Under the pieces are notes generated by a model. That model was not told where the DNA came from. It worked only from the letters and a program-made list of their open reading frames with translations, and ran no database searches. Position numbers and translations under genes: made by a program. From positions 12,388,501 through 12,445,000 of the forward strand of contig WPIO01000006.1 of the NCBI GenBank assembly GCA_009760855.2: DNA of 56,500 nucleotides, written 5' to 3'. This document shows positions 45,340 through 56,301 of the stretch, one piece after another. The DNA comes from Cristatella mucedo. Lineage: Eukaryota; Bryozoa; Phylactolaemata; Cristatellidae. Each line of letters opens with the position of its first letter. Within the stretch, counting starts at the first letter, position 1.

Positions 45340-47700
45340 GCTGACAGTTTAACTCAGTCTAATATTCAGTCAATGCAACTCAGTCACCTGAGTCGAAACA
45401 GATTTTTGTGACATGAGATGAGTAGATCGAAGTGGGTTGATCAACGCTCAATGGATCGAAGTGGGTTGATTGGGGGCTAAACTGTTTCAAGCACACCGCA
45501 CACTTCTCAGGTGTGCAGCTGGTATTCAATGATGCGAGATGAATTTATTGTGTGTCTTGCCAGTTTCGCTGCCAATAGCGAAACAGATCTGTATGACTCA
45601 GAGCACAAAGTCGGCAGAGAAAGTCAGACTGAAAGACGGCTTGACCGCCACCACCGAAAGATATCCTTAGGAGGAGGCTTTCTTTTCCTTTACAGTCTTC
45701 GAGTGAATTATGGTCGGCAGGAAGTGTGTAATGGCTGCCAGATTTTCGAGGCGACCGGAGGGCTCCTCGTGCTTAAACTAAGTGCTCTGCGCATGAGCGG
45801 ATACCGTCGGAGCATGCACTGGCTTCGTGGCAAATACAACTGGGTCTTCAGGGATGTGGATAATATTAATGGCCGCACTAACCGAGAGTGTGTTGAGTCA
45901 GCTGCCGCACTACCGTATTGTCTGCTGACCAGCTCAACTGAACGCAGTTTCGTCAAGATATTAAAAAACAAATGCCAGCTACTCGAATGCATAAAGCAAC
46001 CGCGGTCTACGTTATTGGAAACGACACGAGATAGGTTAGCGAACGCAAAATAATTCCCTACACGACAATGTGACCTAAAATTCGGTGAAATGCCATAGGC
46101 GATCATGTAAGCAGAGGTGCCAAGCGGAGGCTTCGTCGCAGTGAATGTGTCCTGCATGTCTACCTAGCAGGTTATACAGATCGTCTGAGAAGGACGCAGG
46201 GTTTCATGTACCCAAATGCCCTAAGAATGCAAATAGCCTCTGAAGTGTTTACGCCTTGTATCTCGCCGACTTCAAATATGGGCACTGGGTCTGAAACGCT
46301 AGCACGCTAAATAAGTCAGCTTTTGTCAGTTACTTTTATCAGAGATTAGTAGAGGTTCCTGATTAGGGGCAGAGCCAGAGTTTTCGTGTAGTTAGCCAAG
46401 ACCCTCAAGTAATAGAAAATTATAGCTCAAAATTGCAGTGCTCCTTCGACACACATTCTTTGGTTGCTTATCGACTGGAAGGAGGGCGTAGTTTCGTCGT
46501 ACGTGACGGTCGTAGCTATATCCTTGACGACATAAAACACAATAGCATCTTTAAGGTATTCGGTACCGACTGTCGTGTGCCTATGGGTCCTAATAGAACT
46601 TAAAGCCTTGGTCATGCGCTAGGCAGCGGTAGCAGTCGACCGTGACAATGTCCGAATCAGGCGCACCATTTGGTGTACCGGGTGGTAGCCGGACGTGGCT
46701 CATCTAGACTGCACGCGTAGAATGGAGAGGCGAGGCAACGCCTTGACGATCTCTCGTGTTTCATCAGTCTCCGTGTCTATGCGCAAATTAAGTAGCTGCT
46801 GCTTCAACGCAATTAGCTCCGCGTCGTTGCAGTCGACCGCGTAGAGCCTGCCGGCGAGTTTGTACGCATCAAAGGGAGCAAACTAGTATTCTACGGCGAT
46901 ATTCGCAGCGCAGCCAGACGGAGCGCCTTAATTGATTCAGAGTTGAATAAGAAACTGCATTTATTGACGACTTTGTCGGTCGCAGCTTCGAAGATGTCGA
47001 TATAGACATCTATAGACATATGTTCTATGTCTATCGATTCTATGTCTATCTATTCTATGTATATTCCTATGTCTATCTGTCGATGTAGACATCTGTCGAT
47101 ATAGAGCACTCGGAGGATTCCTGTCCGTGCGCTCACCTAGACGAAGCATAGCCAGGTTAAACGTAGCGTGCATTCGTGTCTGGCACATCTATTCCGTGAG
47201 CGAGACAAAAGTCTTCGACCTTGGACTGCAGGTAGCCCCGGGGGGGGGGCATCCGGTTCCGCCCATCTCTTGAAATCGTGCCTCTGTGACTTACGGCAGC
47301 CGAGTGCATCGAATTCAGTATATCCCTGTCTTCTGACTGCCGGGATGGCCCTTGTGTACGAGCAGAATTCCTTCGATCGGGTGCAAGATGAAGGCGAATT
47401 TGAGCGCAAGCTCGCGGTCAAGACGCCACATTGCATCAAAGTGCTGCTGCTCAGCAGCGCTACTGTCGGCCTCAGAGCTCTGACCTTGACCGGCGCTCTG
47501 AACATTTTAATTTAAGGCTGTGCACTGCACGCCCGAACGCCTACATCGCGCGTCACTAGGGCGAGCCAGCACTGTCTCCTGATTCAAAACGCGACCCGTT
47601 TCGACCTCTATCTAGCTAGTTGATTAGGTCCTGGTAGATACGTCTTTTTGCATGTTAAAGCTGATCGTTTCGCTTGAACGAGCCAGTCATAAAATAAAAA
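45340..47700. other. unique CpG-rich sequence; possible eroded coding
   Basis: No family recognised. Open frames include 45511-46053 (+, 180 codons) with an overlapping 45708-46157 (-, 149 codons), and minus-strand frames around 46427-46890 and 47137-47505. At 46696-46699 a minus-strand stop and ATG overlap as ATGA. A ten-G run at 47240-47249 lies inside overlapping frames of both strands. All this may be composition; see findings. Confidence 0.3.
46993..47108. repeat. TCTATGTCTATC degenerate repeat with inverted copies
   Basis: TCTATGTCTATC and variants are repeated five to six times on the plus strand, and inverted copies (GATATAGACATCTATAGACA at the left, GATGTAGACATCTGTCGATA at the right) bracket it. 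It reads as a degenerate minisatellite in a quasi-palindrome. Confidence 0.75.
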
Positions 47701-47711
47701 TATATAATTGA

Positions 47712-47815
47712 TTTGTTAAGCGCCCTTATAGTGTAAAGCGCCTAGAGAGAGATTAAGTTCTCTGAGGGCGCTTTATCAAGTGAATTATAATTATTATTAA
47801 TTATTGTTATTATAG
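47712..47815 (+). mobile_element. L2-A LINE 3' tail only
   Basis: AAGCGCCCTTATAGTGTAAA and AGCGCCTAGAGAGAGATTA, a complete hairpin arm pair (AAAGCGCC / GGCGCTTT) and an ATTATTA end. A SINE-B begins at its end. Confidence 0.85.
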
Positions 47816-47950
47816 TACTTGATCTCTATTCGAGCCCTTCACATATGCCACGGGGCTCGAGCCTACCCACGACCTCGGTCATCAAATGCATTCACCTTGA
47901 CTTTGGTTCGAGGCGAGCATTTTACCCACTAGGCCAAACCCGGGCACCGC
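47816..47950 (-). mobile_element. SINE-B copy
   Basis: Minus strand: A box TTTGGCCTAGTGGGTAAAAT, B-box region GTAGGCTCGAGCCCCGTGGC and tail CATATGTGAAGGGCTCGAAT, AGAGATCAAGTA. Clear tRNA-like head. Its low-coordinate end abuts an L2-A ATT tail. Confidence 0.8.
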
Positions 47951-48740
47951 ATTGTCACTGATCAAAGCGAAGAATAGGGCGATATCGGGAACGCCATAAT
48001 AATAACGAAATAATTAGCGTGAGTCGAAACTTGTGACACCAAGAGTGTCCGCATTACGGCTCTTTCATGTTCTTGATTAGTGGCTGCAGACGGTTTGATC
48101 TCACTGGCCTTGCTAGACGCAGCATGTTAGCTCCGTGCCAGGCAATAATCAATCGGACTTTCGCAATTCAACTGCAGACCAACCGACGGTCGTGATTTCG
48201 CACGGCTGTCGCGTGTCTCGGGTCAAAGATTCTTTCTCGTGAATGCTGGCCTTGATCTCGCCAAGGCGGCTGACGAGGTGGGCAGGCAGCTCCTTTTTGC
48301 TCGCATGGCGTGTCTCGTCCACCGCGATGCAGTAATAGATAGTCAACCCTTTTCGTCACGTGGTAACCTATGGCGAGTCGTTCGGCCTTGAGTGTGACAG
48401 CATACTTCAGTAATCTTGGCGCTTTATAGAGCCTTCTCGACGGTGGCCGTCGCGGCCTTTTCCTTGAGCTCACGGAGCTCCACGGAGCTCCGCGGAGGAG
48501 GAGGAGGTGCAAGTTGCTCGTGGTTGTGAGGCTCCTTCGACTCGGCCCCAGCAAGCCGGCAAGCCGGAGCATTCTTTGTCAGGAATCGAAGGCAGTGGAC
48601 ACTTCCAATTGAGTTTGATTGCCAGCCATCTCTTTGGCCATCTGCATCTCGAAACCGTGCTTTCCCTCTGCCGACGTGAACATCTTTGCTAATAGTGTCC
48701 CCGACTTTCTGAGCAACCCTGTTGCGAACTTTTGAAACTG
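47951..48740. other. unique CpG-rich sequence, no gene seen
   Basis: No gene recognised. Minus-strand frames at 48149-48346, 48168-48572 and 48424 onward overlap each other in different phases; the parts outside the GA tract resemble nothing I know. CACGGAGCTC is tandemly repeated near 48471-48490. Confidence 0.35.
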
Positions 48741-48742
48741 TC

Positions 48743-49628
<886 letters not shown>

Positions 49629-49673
<45 letters not shown>
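49629..49673 (+). repeat. CT microsatellite
   Basis: About 22 CT units. Confidence 0.95.
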
Positions 49674-49674
<1 letters not shown>

Positions 49675-50288
49675 AAGAATGATTTCAGCTTGAGTCGGAG
49701 CGAAAGTCCTTTTCAATTTTTCAATGGTCGCTATGAGGTCACCGACAAGAACCCCCACCCCCCTCGATCCCGACGAAGATGCAGATAATTTCGACGACGA
49801 TGAGGAGGGAGCGCAGCAGACTCAGCTTCGATTGCTTCTATTGGAGGAGTCGCGAGGAGAATTCGATGTCTCGAGCTGCCTCTGTCCCGATCGATCAGTC
49901 CCAGCAGTCAATCGCATTTATCGTGCATACAATTAGTGGCCCCAAATTAGTAGCCGGATCCAATAATAGCCGGTGCTACGTAGCGTAGTAGCGGCTTCCG
50001 TGTCCATAATGATATAATGAGGCCGCAAGCTCGGGGCGATGCAAGCCCCAGTTGACGCATGACGAATGGTAACCCGACATAAGACATAGCGTGAAGGCCA
50101 AAAAGCTCGCCGAAAAATGCGAGCAAAGAATAATTTTAAGGAATGCTGGTTTAAATAGGTACTCATTATTAGGTTATTTTATTAGAGAAAATAAATACAT
50201 AGTGTAACCCACACCGTATTACAACTTATGCCAGCTTTTAATAATATTTTGAGATGGTATAGTGATATAGAAAGAGCTCATATTGGTT
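49674..50288. other. unique sequence, no gene seen
   Basis: No gene recognised. The right half is AT-rich. Confidence 0.4.
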
Positions 50289-50408
50289 TGGTCCGGTGGT
50301 TAAGGTGCTCGCCCCGACCAAAGTCATGGTGAATGTATTTAATAACCGAGGTCATGGGCTCCAGCCCCGCGGCATATGGGAAGTGCCTGAATAGAGATCA
50401 AGTTCGTT
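50288..50408 (+). mobile_element. SINE-B copy
   Basis: A box TTTGGTCCGGTGGTTAAGG, an insert between boxes with GACCAAAGTCATGGTGAAT, B box GGGCTCCAGCCCC, then the tail GGAAGTGCCTGAATAGAGAT and CAAGTTC. The AT-rich end has been lost at the junction with the L2-B copy that follows. Confidence 0.8.
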
Positions 50409-50411
50409 TCA

Positions 50412-51296
50412 GTATCTTAGTAGCAGCTCATGACAGCAGGAGAGAATGTGCCATAGTCGGCAGCAGGAGAGTAGTTTTTGTTGCATAAGAATTGTGGAAG
50501 TGAGTTCCACAGTCTACGACCTGCAGAGCTAAAGCTTCTGTCGCCAACGTATTTGAGCGGAGGAATGGAGCAGCTAATTTATTGTCCATACAGGAACTGA
50601 GGACACGAGGAGGCTGCTGACACTGATGCAGCAGTTCAGCTAGGTATGAATAAGCCAAGCAGTGGCGGACCTTGTGGGTCACCGTAAGAACTTTGCTCTT
50701 TATCCATTGATCGACCGGCAGCCATCAAAGCTCTTTCAGCAATGGACATTCACGGTCAAAATTCTGGAATTTGCAAACTATCCTTGCAGCCATATTTATC
50801 GCCAGCTACCACGGCCTAGGAACTCTTTTGGTAGCCCAGCTAAAAGGCAATTACAACAATCTAGCAGAGACAGAACTAAGGAGTTAGTTAAATTCTTTGC
50901 AAGCCACCGTGGAAGGCAGTTCCTAATCTTAGATAGGGATCGGACGTGATGGCTAGCTTTGGAAGCATTTTTCTTAATGAAGCTTTCAAAATTTGGGCAG
51001 ATGTCGAAGACGACATCTAAATTACGAGCACATGGTAATGGTCTCACAACAGTATCACCTGTTAGAAGAGCAAAGACTTCTAGTCCAACCACGTGCTTGG
51101 GGCGTTCTATGAGCAGCAGTTCCGTTGTCTTGCCATTTAGTTTAAAGAAATTGGCCGACATCCAGGATCAAATGTCGCCAAAGCAAGCATTCAGTTTATC
51201 AGTTGCTGCAGCGGACTCCAACAATTTAAATGAGCTGAGTATCGTCAGCATAAAAGTGATATCCTATTCCATGGACCTGAATAATTCTTCCAGATA
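50412..51296 (-). mobile_element. L2-B LINE, internal coding part
   Basis: Minus-strand L2-B, matching 24620-25490 of the reference copy: the C-terminal region (TGCCATAGTCGGCAGCAGGA at 50449), CTAGGTATGAATAAGCCAAG, the DCCNCLLAGLPK-type block and the motif C-D side up to CAGCATAAAAGTGATATCC. Minus frames of 121 and 84 codons survive with frameshifts between. The 3' end is missing, and the 5' end stops at about 51296 next to an L2-A tail. Confidence 0.85.
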
Positions 51297-51297
51297 T

Positions 51298-51382
51298 TGA
51301 ATAATACTAATTATTGTTATTATAGTACATTTTTACATCACCCTCAGATAACCCAATCTTTTTCTAGGCACTTTACATTTGC
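51298..51382 (-). mobile_element. L2-A LINE 3' tail only
   Basis: TAATACTAATTATTGTTATT, then CATCACCCTCAGATAACCCA, CTTTTTCTAGGCACTTTACA and TTTGCT match a reverse-complement L2-A tail. Confidence 0.75.
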
Positions 51383-51685
51383 TCGCCGCTAACAGCATTG
51401 GCATCATGCGGTGGCAGAACTGAGATCGTTGCTGGAAATTTAGATTTCTTGGGGCCTCGTAGCAGTCGTCATCTGATATTCTTATCACCGTAACGAAATT
51501 GGTGAGCGTCTTACCTGAAGCCCACATTTTTCGACATGAATAAAGCCGGTATTATTCGTGGAATTGATTGCCTAAAAGCTGACTTGGTTGTTTGCTGTGT
51601 CGTAGCTTCAGATTTCAGGAAATGTTATGCAGACCTTTGTGAAATTAAGGAGCAATTCTTAGCCGAACTTTAGAAAGTGGTTAAC
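51383..51685. other. unique sequence, no gene seen
   Basis: Nothing recognised. Confidence 0.4.
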
Positions 51686-51687
51686 TA

Positions 51688-51812
51688 GTGCTTTATCACC
51701 ACCGCTTGCAGTGGCGATAAAGGATCGCCCACCGCAGAATTCGAACCCTCAACCTCAAGGCCGAGGTCGTGAAAAGCAACTGCCTTACCTAGGGAGCCAT
51801 TACGACTCGCCG
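51688..51812 (-). mobile_element. SINE-A 5' part
   Basis: Minus strand: A-box-like GGCTCCCTAGGTAAGGCAGT, B box GGGTTCGAATTC, CCACTGCAAGCGGTGGTGAT. The CGCTATACAAAA block and 3' tail are missing at the low-coordinate end. Confidence 0.8.
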
Positions 51813-52157
51813 GTGTGCACTGGTGTGCTTTCAAGTGAGTCGTACGCTGCGGCCGTTCGTACGGGGCACCTGCAGCACTCGGTAAATGTCGACTATACCA
51901 GTCTACGCTACGGACGTGGTCTTGTGCTAGCCGACCGGAAACGGGATTCTCTTTACTGCCGCCGTGCTCGGCCGCCGCCGCCGTCGGAATACCGCGTGAG
52001 TGCATTGGCGAAGCACCTACGGCTCGCTAGCTGCGCTGATACGAGGCTCAGGCTTCACTTCCGGCATTCTTAGCGCCTCAAAAAGAACGCTGGGTGCGCC
52101 GCGTAGCAGCCAGGAGGACACGAGCACAGGAGCCACCAATGGGCGCTAGTAAAACTG
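51813..52157. other. CpG-rich unique sequence
   Basis: No gene recognised. Short GCCGCCGCC run near 51970-51983. Confidence 0.4.
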
Positions 52158-52158
52158 C

Positions 52159-52231
<73 letters not shown>
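52159..52231 (+). repeat. CGG trinucleotide tract
   Basis: About 24 CGG units. The polyarginine frame is a repeat translation. Confidence 0.95.
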
Positions 52232-52921
52232 GAACTTGACTCTCCCTTTTGGCTACTACGGAGCGTACAGCTGTGTGTTTAGGACGCGGGCTTGTTGGGA
52301 CCGCCGAATAGCCAAGCATTGACGCGCCTAGTCACCTCAACTCAGCCAACTAAATTACCAGATCTGCACGAGTTCATCGTACGGAACATCGGCAACATCG
52401 TACGAACGGCGAAAGTACAGGAAGTACAATAAAATAAGAAAGTACAATAAAACGAGAAAGTACAATAAAACCCTAAATGTTAAAACTTAATCAAATTGCT
52501 AAATTGCTGGAAATAACTGGCGTACCTTGGAGTTGCACTAAATTTAGAACTTTTGCATGATAAAACGTTAAAGCCAAGTGGATCATATTCCGACCCACAT
52601 AATATGACATCGTGGGGAGATTTGTATAAGTGCTGGCTTGTAATGTCTTGCGGTGGGTTACTTCAAGGCCGTAGCCAAGAATTTGTATGGGGGAAGGCCA
52701 AGTTTTAAACTTGACCGAAGCTCCGGATTTCAGCCGAAGTGCGACGCCGATCAGCCCATTTTCTGTTATCAGCAAAAGCATCGGAGAGTAAACGTGCGTC
52801 ACGATCATCTGAACTGATTAACAGGTTGGGTGCCGATAGTTTTGCAAACGCAACTGCCTTGTCTGTCGGCGAGAAAGAAATAACTATTATTATTGACTGG
52901 TAATGTTGGCAGTATTCTTAA
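52232..52921. other. unique sequence with a short tandem repeat
   Basis: No gene recognised. GAAAGTACAATAAAACGA-type units (19-20 bp) are repeated three to four times at about 52408-52474. Confidence 0.5.
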
Positions 52922-52923
52922 TA

Positions 52924-53095
52924 CAGTCGACTCCGCTTACAATAATACGCTTGTGCCGGCAAATGGCCATTCTAATAGGTGGATTATTCCCATAGCGGAG
53001 TGAGACTATATCTAGAGTAAATCTGGGACGCGGAACTGCTATTCTTAAAAGTGGAGTATTCCTATAATCGATGTTCTTATACGCGGAGTCGACCG
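52924..53095. mobile_element. pogo/mariner-like MITE, 172 bp
   Basis: A short non-autonomous DNA transposon. Ends CAGTCGACTCCGCTTA and, read inward from the right, CGGTCGACTCCGCGTA form inverted repeats of 16 bp with two mismatches. TA flanks both ends (52922-52923 and 53096-53097), the target duplication of the Tc1/mariner/pogo superfamily. The interior has more imperfect inverted symmetry (CTAATAGGTGGATTATTCC and TAAAAGTGGAGTATTCC as direct repeats). No transposase. Family not identified. Confidence 0.75.
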
Positions 53096-53159
53096 TATGT
53101 TGAAAAAAGACCGTTCACCGACAGAAAGCAGAGGCTGTGAGGACTTGGTGAGGGTCTTA

Positions 53160-53238
53160 ATAGTAATAATAGTAATACTAGATTTTTATAGCGCCCTCAG
53201 AGAACTAAATCTCTTTTTAGGCACTTAACGTATGCTGT
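53160..53238 (-). mobile_element. L2-A LINE 3' tail only
   Basis: TAGTAATAATAGTAATACTAG, then TATAGCGCCCTCAGAGAACT, AATCTCTTTTTAGGCACTT and GTATGCTGTAAATGAAGCAT. An L2-B copy begins directly after it. Confidence 0.8.
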
Positions 53239-53239
53239 A

Positions 53240-53945
53240 AATGAAGCATGGCAAAAAATTTAACTAGCTCCTTAGTTCTGTCTCGGCTTGATTATTGTAA
53301 TTCCTTTTTGGCTGGGCTACCAAAAAAAAGCAACTAGGCCACTGCAGCTGACTATGAATATGGCTGTTAGGCTAGTCTTTAAGTCCCAGAGGTTTAAGCA
53401 CGTGTCTCCTTTACTAAAAGAGCTAGGATGGATGCCGGTTGAGCAACGGATGCAGAGCGAAGTTCTAACGCTTGCCCACAAGGCCCGCCACGGCTTGGCT
53501 CCTTCGTACCTAGCTGAACTGCTGCATCAGTTTCAGCCTATTCGCGCCCTCGGGTCCTGTGTGGACAATAAATTAGCTGTCCCATTCCTCCGCTTAAAGA
53601 CAGTTGGCGAAGAAGCTTTAGCTCTGCAGGTCCGAGACTGTGGAACTCGCTTCCACAATTCTTACGCAACGACAGCTACTCTCCTGCTACCGACTATGGC
53701 TCATCCTTTTCAGTGGTCCTGTGCTGCTCTTCTGTGCTACTCACTACCTCAACTGCTCTCATGACTCTGCTATGCTTCCCACTTTCTCTTTGTTGCGTGA
53801 GACGAAGTCTGTTGGCTACCGAGTGCGTACCGAAAGCCGCTTAGGCTGTGAGTGCGCTATACAAAACTCTCCTGCGTAACACCCACATGGTCTGTATGGC
53901 TTTGTGGAGTTACAGACGGAGATACATTACATTACATAGCGTATG
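53240..53945 (+). mobile_element. L2-B LINE, 3' third
   Basis: Plus-strand L2-B from the [16 protein letters not shown]-type block (about 53270) to the 3' end. The 158-codon frame 53288-53764 carries the C-terminal region (KATRPLQLTMNMAVRLVFKS, LGWMPVEQRMQSEVL) and shifts frame near 53630. Frame 53640-53879 continues it to the natural stop of the protein (TESRLGCECAIQNSPA). The 3' terminus is GGAGATACATTACATTACAT at 53919-53938. High similarity to the 24.4-kb copy suggests a fairly young insertion. Confidence 0.9.
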
Positions 53946-54180
53946 GTTAGTGGTCAAATAGACAGTGCCGCTGGTCCCCTCATCCCCCACGACGTCTCTA
54001 CATTTAAATGAGGTGCATTCTAAACTAATAATAATAATCCCAGCTGCTTTTAAGCTTTCGCTCCTGCTTCTCAGCGATCTCATGCATTACTCGCACCAGA
54101 CACTAGGCTGTTGGTAGATTTTAGCTCCCATATTGCTGCACCTAACCATTGATTCAAATATCGAGGATCTGCACTCAGAG
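53946..54180. other. unique sequence
   Basis: Nothing recognised. Confidence 0.4.
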
Positions 54181-54183
54181 CAG

Positions 54184-54300
54184 TGGTTCACATGGTAAAA
54201 GTATGCCACACATTCATTCAGATGCTCACCAGTCGTGGGTTTTATCCCCGGAGTTATTTTCGGTTATCACTGCCACAACTCGCTCAGGTTCGGCGCAGCA
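54184..54300 (+). mobile_element. possible tRNA-derived SINE, diverged
   Basis: GTGGTTCACATGGTAAAAGT resembles an A box and CGTGGGTTTTATCCCCGG a B box, about 45 bp apart. A TTATCACTGCCACAACTCGC segment follows. Too decayed to assign to SINE-A or SINE-B. Confidence 0.3.
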
Positions 54301-54529
54301 CTGATTTGCAATTCGCTCCAATTTAAATTAAGCTATCTGCTTCTCAATTCACCAAATCTTGTCTGATATTTTTATGAACGTCCAATTTTGGGAGAGCATC
54401 AAGCCAGCTTTCAGCTCTGACGCACCCTGTTCTCTCTAAGGGCGCATGTCTTGTACCCGTCCTTATCGAAAGCGGCAGGCATAATGCGAACCGACATAAA
54501 GGTTCTCAGAAATTATCCAATATTTCCGA

Positions 54530-54728
54530 CACTAAATCTGCCACTAACTATACTTGCATGTTGACCCTGTGCATGTCACCCCTATCCATGTTATTCTTAT
54601 TGTTTATTGAGTATGCTACCACTAACCATTCGATCGTGCTTCCTTTGCAGCAAGTTTAAAGTGCCTAGAAAGAGATTAAGTTGTCTGAGGGCGCTACATC
54701 AAGTGTATTATTCTTATTATTACGAACG
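54530..54728 (+). mobile_element. L2-A LINE 3' UTR and tail
   Basis: TGCATGTTGACCCTGTGCAT, CCACTAACCATTCGATCGTG, the hairpin-type tail (54655-54705) and ATTATTCTTATTATTA. Coding part absent. Confidence 0.85.
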
Positions 54729-54949
54729 CTCTACAGTGGTTACTAAGCCGTGGTCTTTTGCCTCGAACGCCGTCCTTGTCACAGTTCCAGTCCTTGCGGA
54801 CACGTGTGAATATTGTTATAGAACTGGCAAGCCTGATGTCGTTCTTAGACGAGCATTTGAGACAAGCACACAAGCGTCGTGCTTAGGGAAGCACGCAAGC
54901 ATCACGCTTAAGCTAGCGTGCAAACGCACGCTAGAAGACAATCAGGGCA

Positions 54950-55750
54950 GCTGGTTAATAGGACCACTGTTTGTGGCAGCAGCTGGGAGCGAGTTCCCGA
55001 CTTCCGGTGCATACGAACTGAAGCCTGTCGATGCTTTATCGTTGAGCCAGCATAGATGACTAGACAGAAGTGGTGTGATGTGGCAGCTACGCCGTTAACG
55101 ACAGGCTGGCGGACGAGCTGCAGATCTTTGCACCAGTTGCGATTGAGAGCACATGCCGGAAGATCTGAATAGAGGTAATCGAAGTAATCTAGACACGCGA
55201 CGCCACGCTTGAGTTAACTATTTTCGGCCGTCGTACTCTTGTCTGAGCAAGTCCCGATTTTGAAAATTTTTCTCAGCTGCAAACACGTCTACTTGATGGT
55301 GAAAGCTATTTGCTCATCCGATAAGAAGTCGCTTTGAAGCAGCAGGCCTAGATTGTGGGCAGATGTCACTGGAGCTAGTACTAGTTGAAGGTACAGTCTT
55401 CCAGCCTGAGGCTGACGCTAGGCTTTCCCATGGCTATTAGGTTCGTCTTACCGTCATTAAGCTCTAGTAAGGTAGAGGCCATCAGAGCGATTATGTCGTT
55501 TATGCAGTCTGCAAGAAAATTGAGTGAGCTGGAGGCGTAGCAAGGCCTAGACGGGTCACAAGATAGGTGGCGCTGAATGTCATCGTCGTAAGAAAAACAG
55601 CCAAGGTTGTATTTGGCGAAGGCATCGAACCGAAGGAGATTGTATATGGGGGCAAAAAGCGGCGTTTGACCGAACCCCGGGGTATCCCAAACTGTCAGTG
55701 CCCCTCGGACGTCAGCCATTTGCAGCTACACTTTCACATCTCTCACCAAG
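54950..55750 (-). mobile_element. L2-A LINE, decayed copy
   Basis: Minus-strand L2-A. The frame 55381-55719 retains recognisable blocks: KYNLGCFSYDDDIQRHLSCD, where the catalytic YADD box has become YDDD, and LLELNDGKTNLIAMGKPS. The thumb region follows to about 55090, and the AWNSLP-type block (GGGAGCGAGTTCCCGACTTC) is at 54987-55006. CpG sites are frequent, unlike in the left-half copies. No tail is present at the 3' end. Confidence 0.75.
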
Positions 55751-56115
55751 GTAGGACACAACCCAATTAACAGCAGTATTTTTTTGTGTGCTTTCGCATC
55801 CAGCAGTCTGAGCATGAATTTTTACTCTTGTTATTTTCATTATTAGAGAGGCCACTTAAACTTGCAAATAACAGGGAAGGAAATATTTTCAAACGGTAAG
55901 CGAAATTTACCGTCAATTTATAACCTCATGAGAAAACTAGAAAACGTTGCTGCTCGGCGATAAAAATGACCAAAGGTTGAAGTTCAGAAACCATCATGGA
56001 AGAAAGGGTTGCTAGTTATCAGCGATGTCCATATATCTGCTCAAAAATGTATGAAGGACGAGAAAAATAGGTCTATATGCTGACTGGGTCACGAGGATTA
56101 CATCGTTCATCGGTT
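55751..56115. other. unique AT-rich sequence
   Basis: No gene or element recognised. Confidence 0.4.
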
Positions 56116-56117
56116 AG

Positions 56118-56257
56118 CCACCCAGGCTTTGGTCCAGTGGTTAAGGTGTTTGCACGACCAGGGTCAAGGTGAATTCAATGGCCGAGGTCATGGGCTCGAG
56201 CCCGTGGCGTATGTGAAGCGCCTGTATAAAGATCAAGTTCTCTTGCGGCGTTATACG

Positions 56258-56262
<5 letters not shown>
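56118..56262 (+). mobile_element. SINE-B copy, near full length
   Basis: A box TTTGGTCCAGTGGTTAAGG (a good match to TRGYNNARNGG), CACGACCAGGGTCAAGGTG between the boxes, B box GGGCTCGAGCCCG, then GTGAAGCGCCTGTATAAAG, ATCAAGTTCTCTTGCGGCG and TTATACGAATTA. The last part is the L2-A-like tail. It runs into a TA repeat. This is the reference copy for the family. Confidence 0.85.

Positions 56263-56299
<37 letters not shown>
56261..56299. repeat. TA microsatellite
   Basis: About 18 TA units at the 3' end of the SINE-B copy. It has probably grown from the SINE's AT-rich tail. Confidence 0.95.

Positions 56300-56301
<2 letters not shown>

Noticed and set aside
45511-46053. 180-codon plus-strand gene
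   Set aside because: Overlaps a 149-codon minus frame, and I see no domain, signal or splice context. Length is close to chance for this window.
47168-47515. 115-codon plus-strand gene
   Set aside because: The minus strand is open over the same bases and no family is recognised. Kept only as part of a low-confidence finding.
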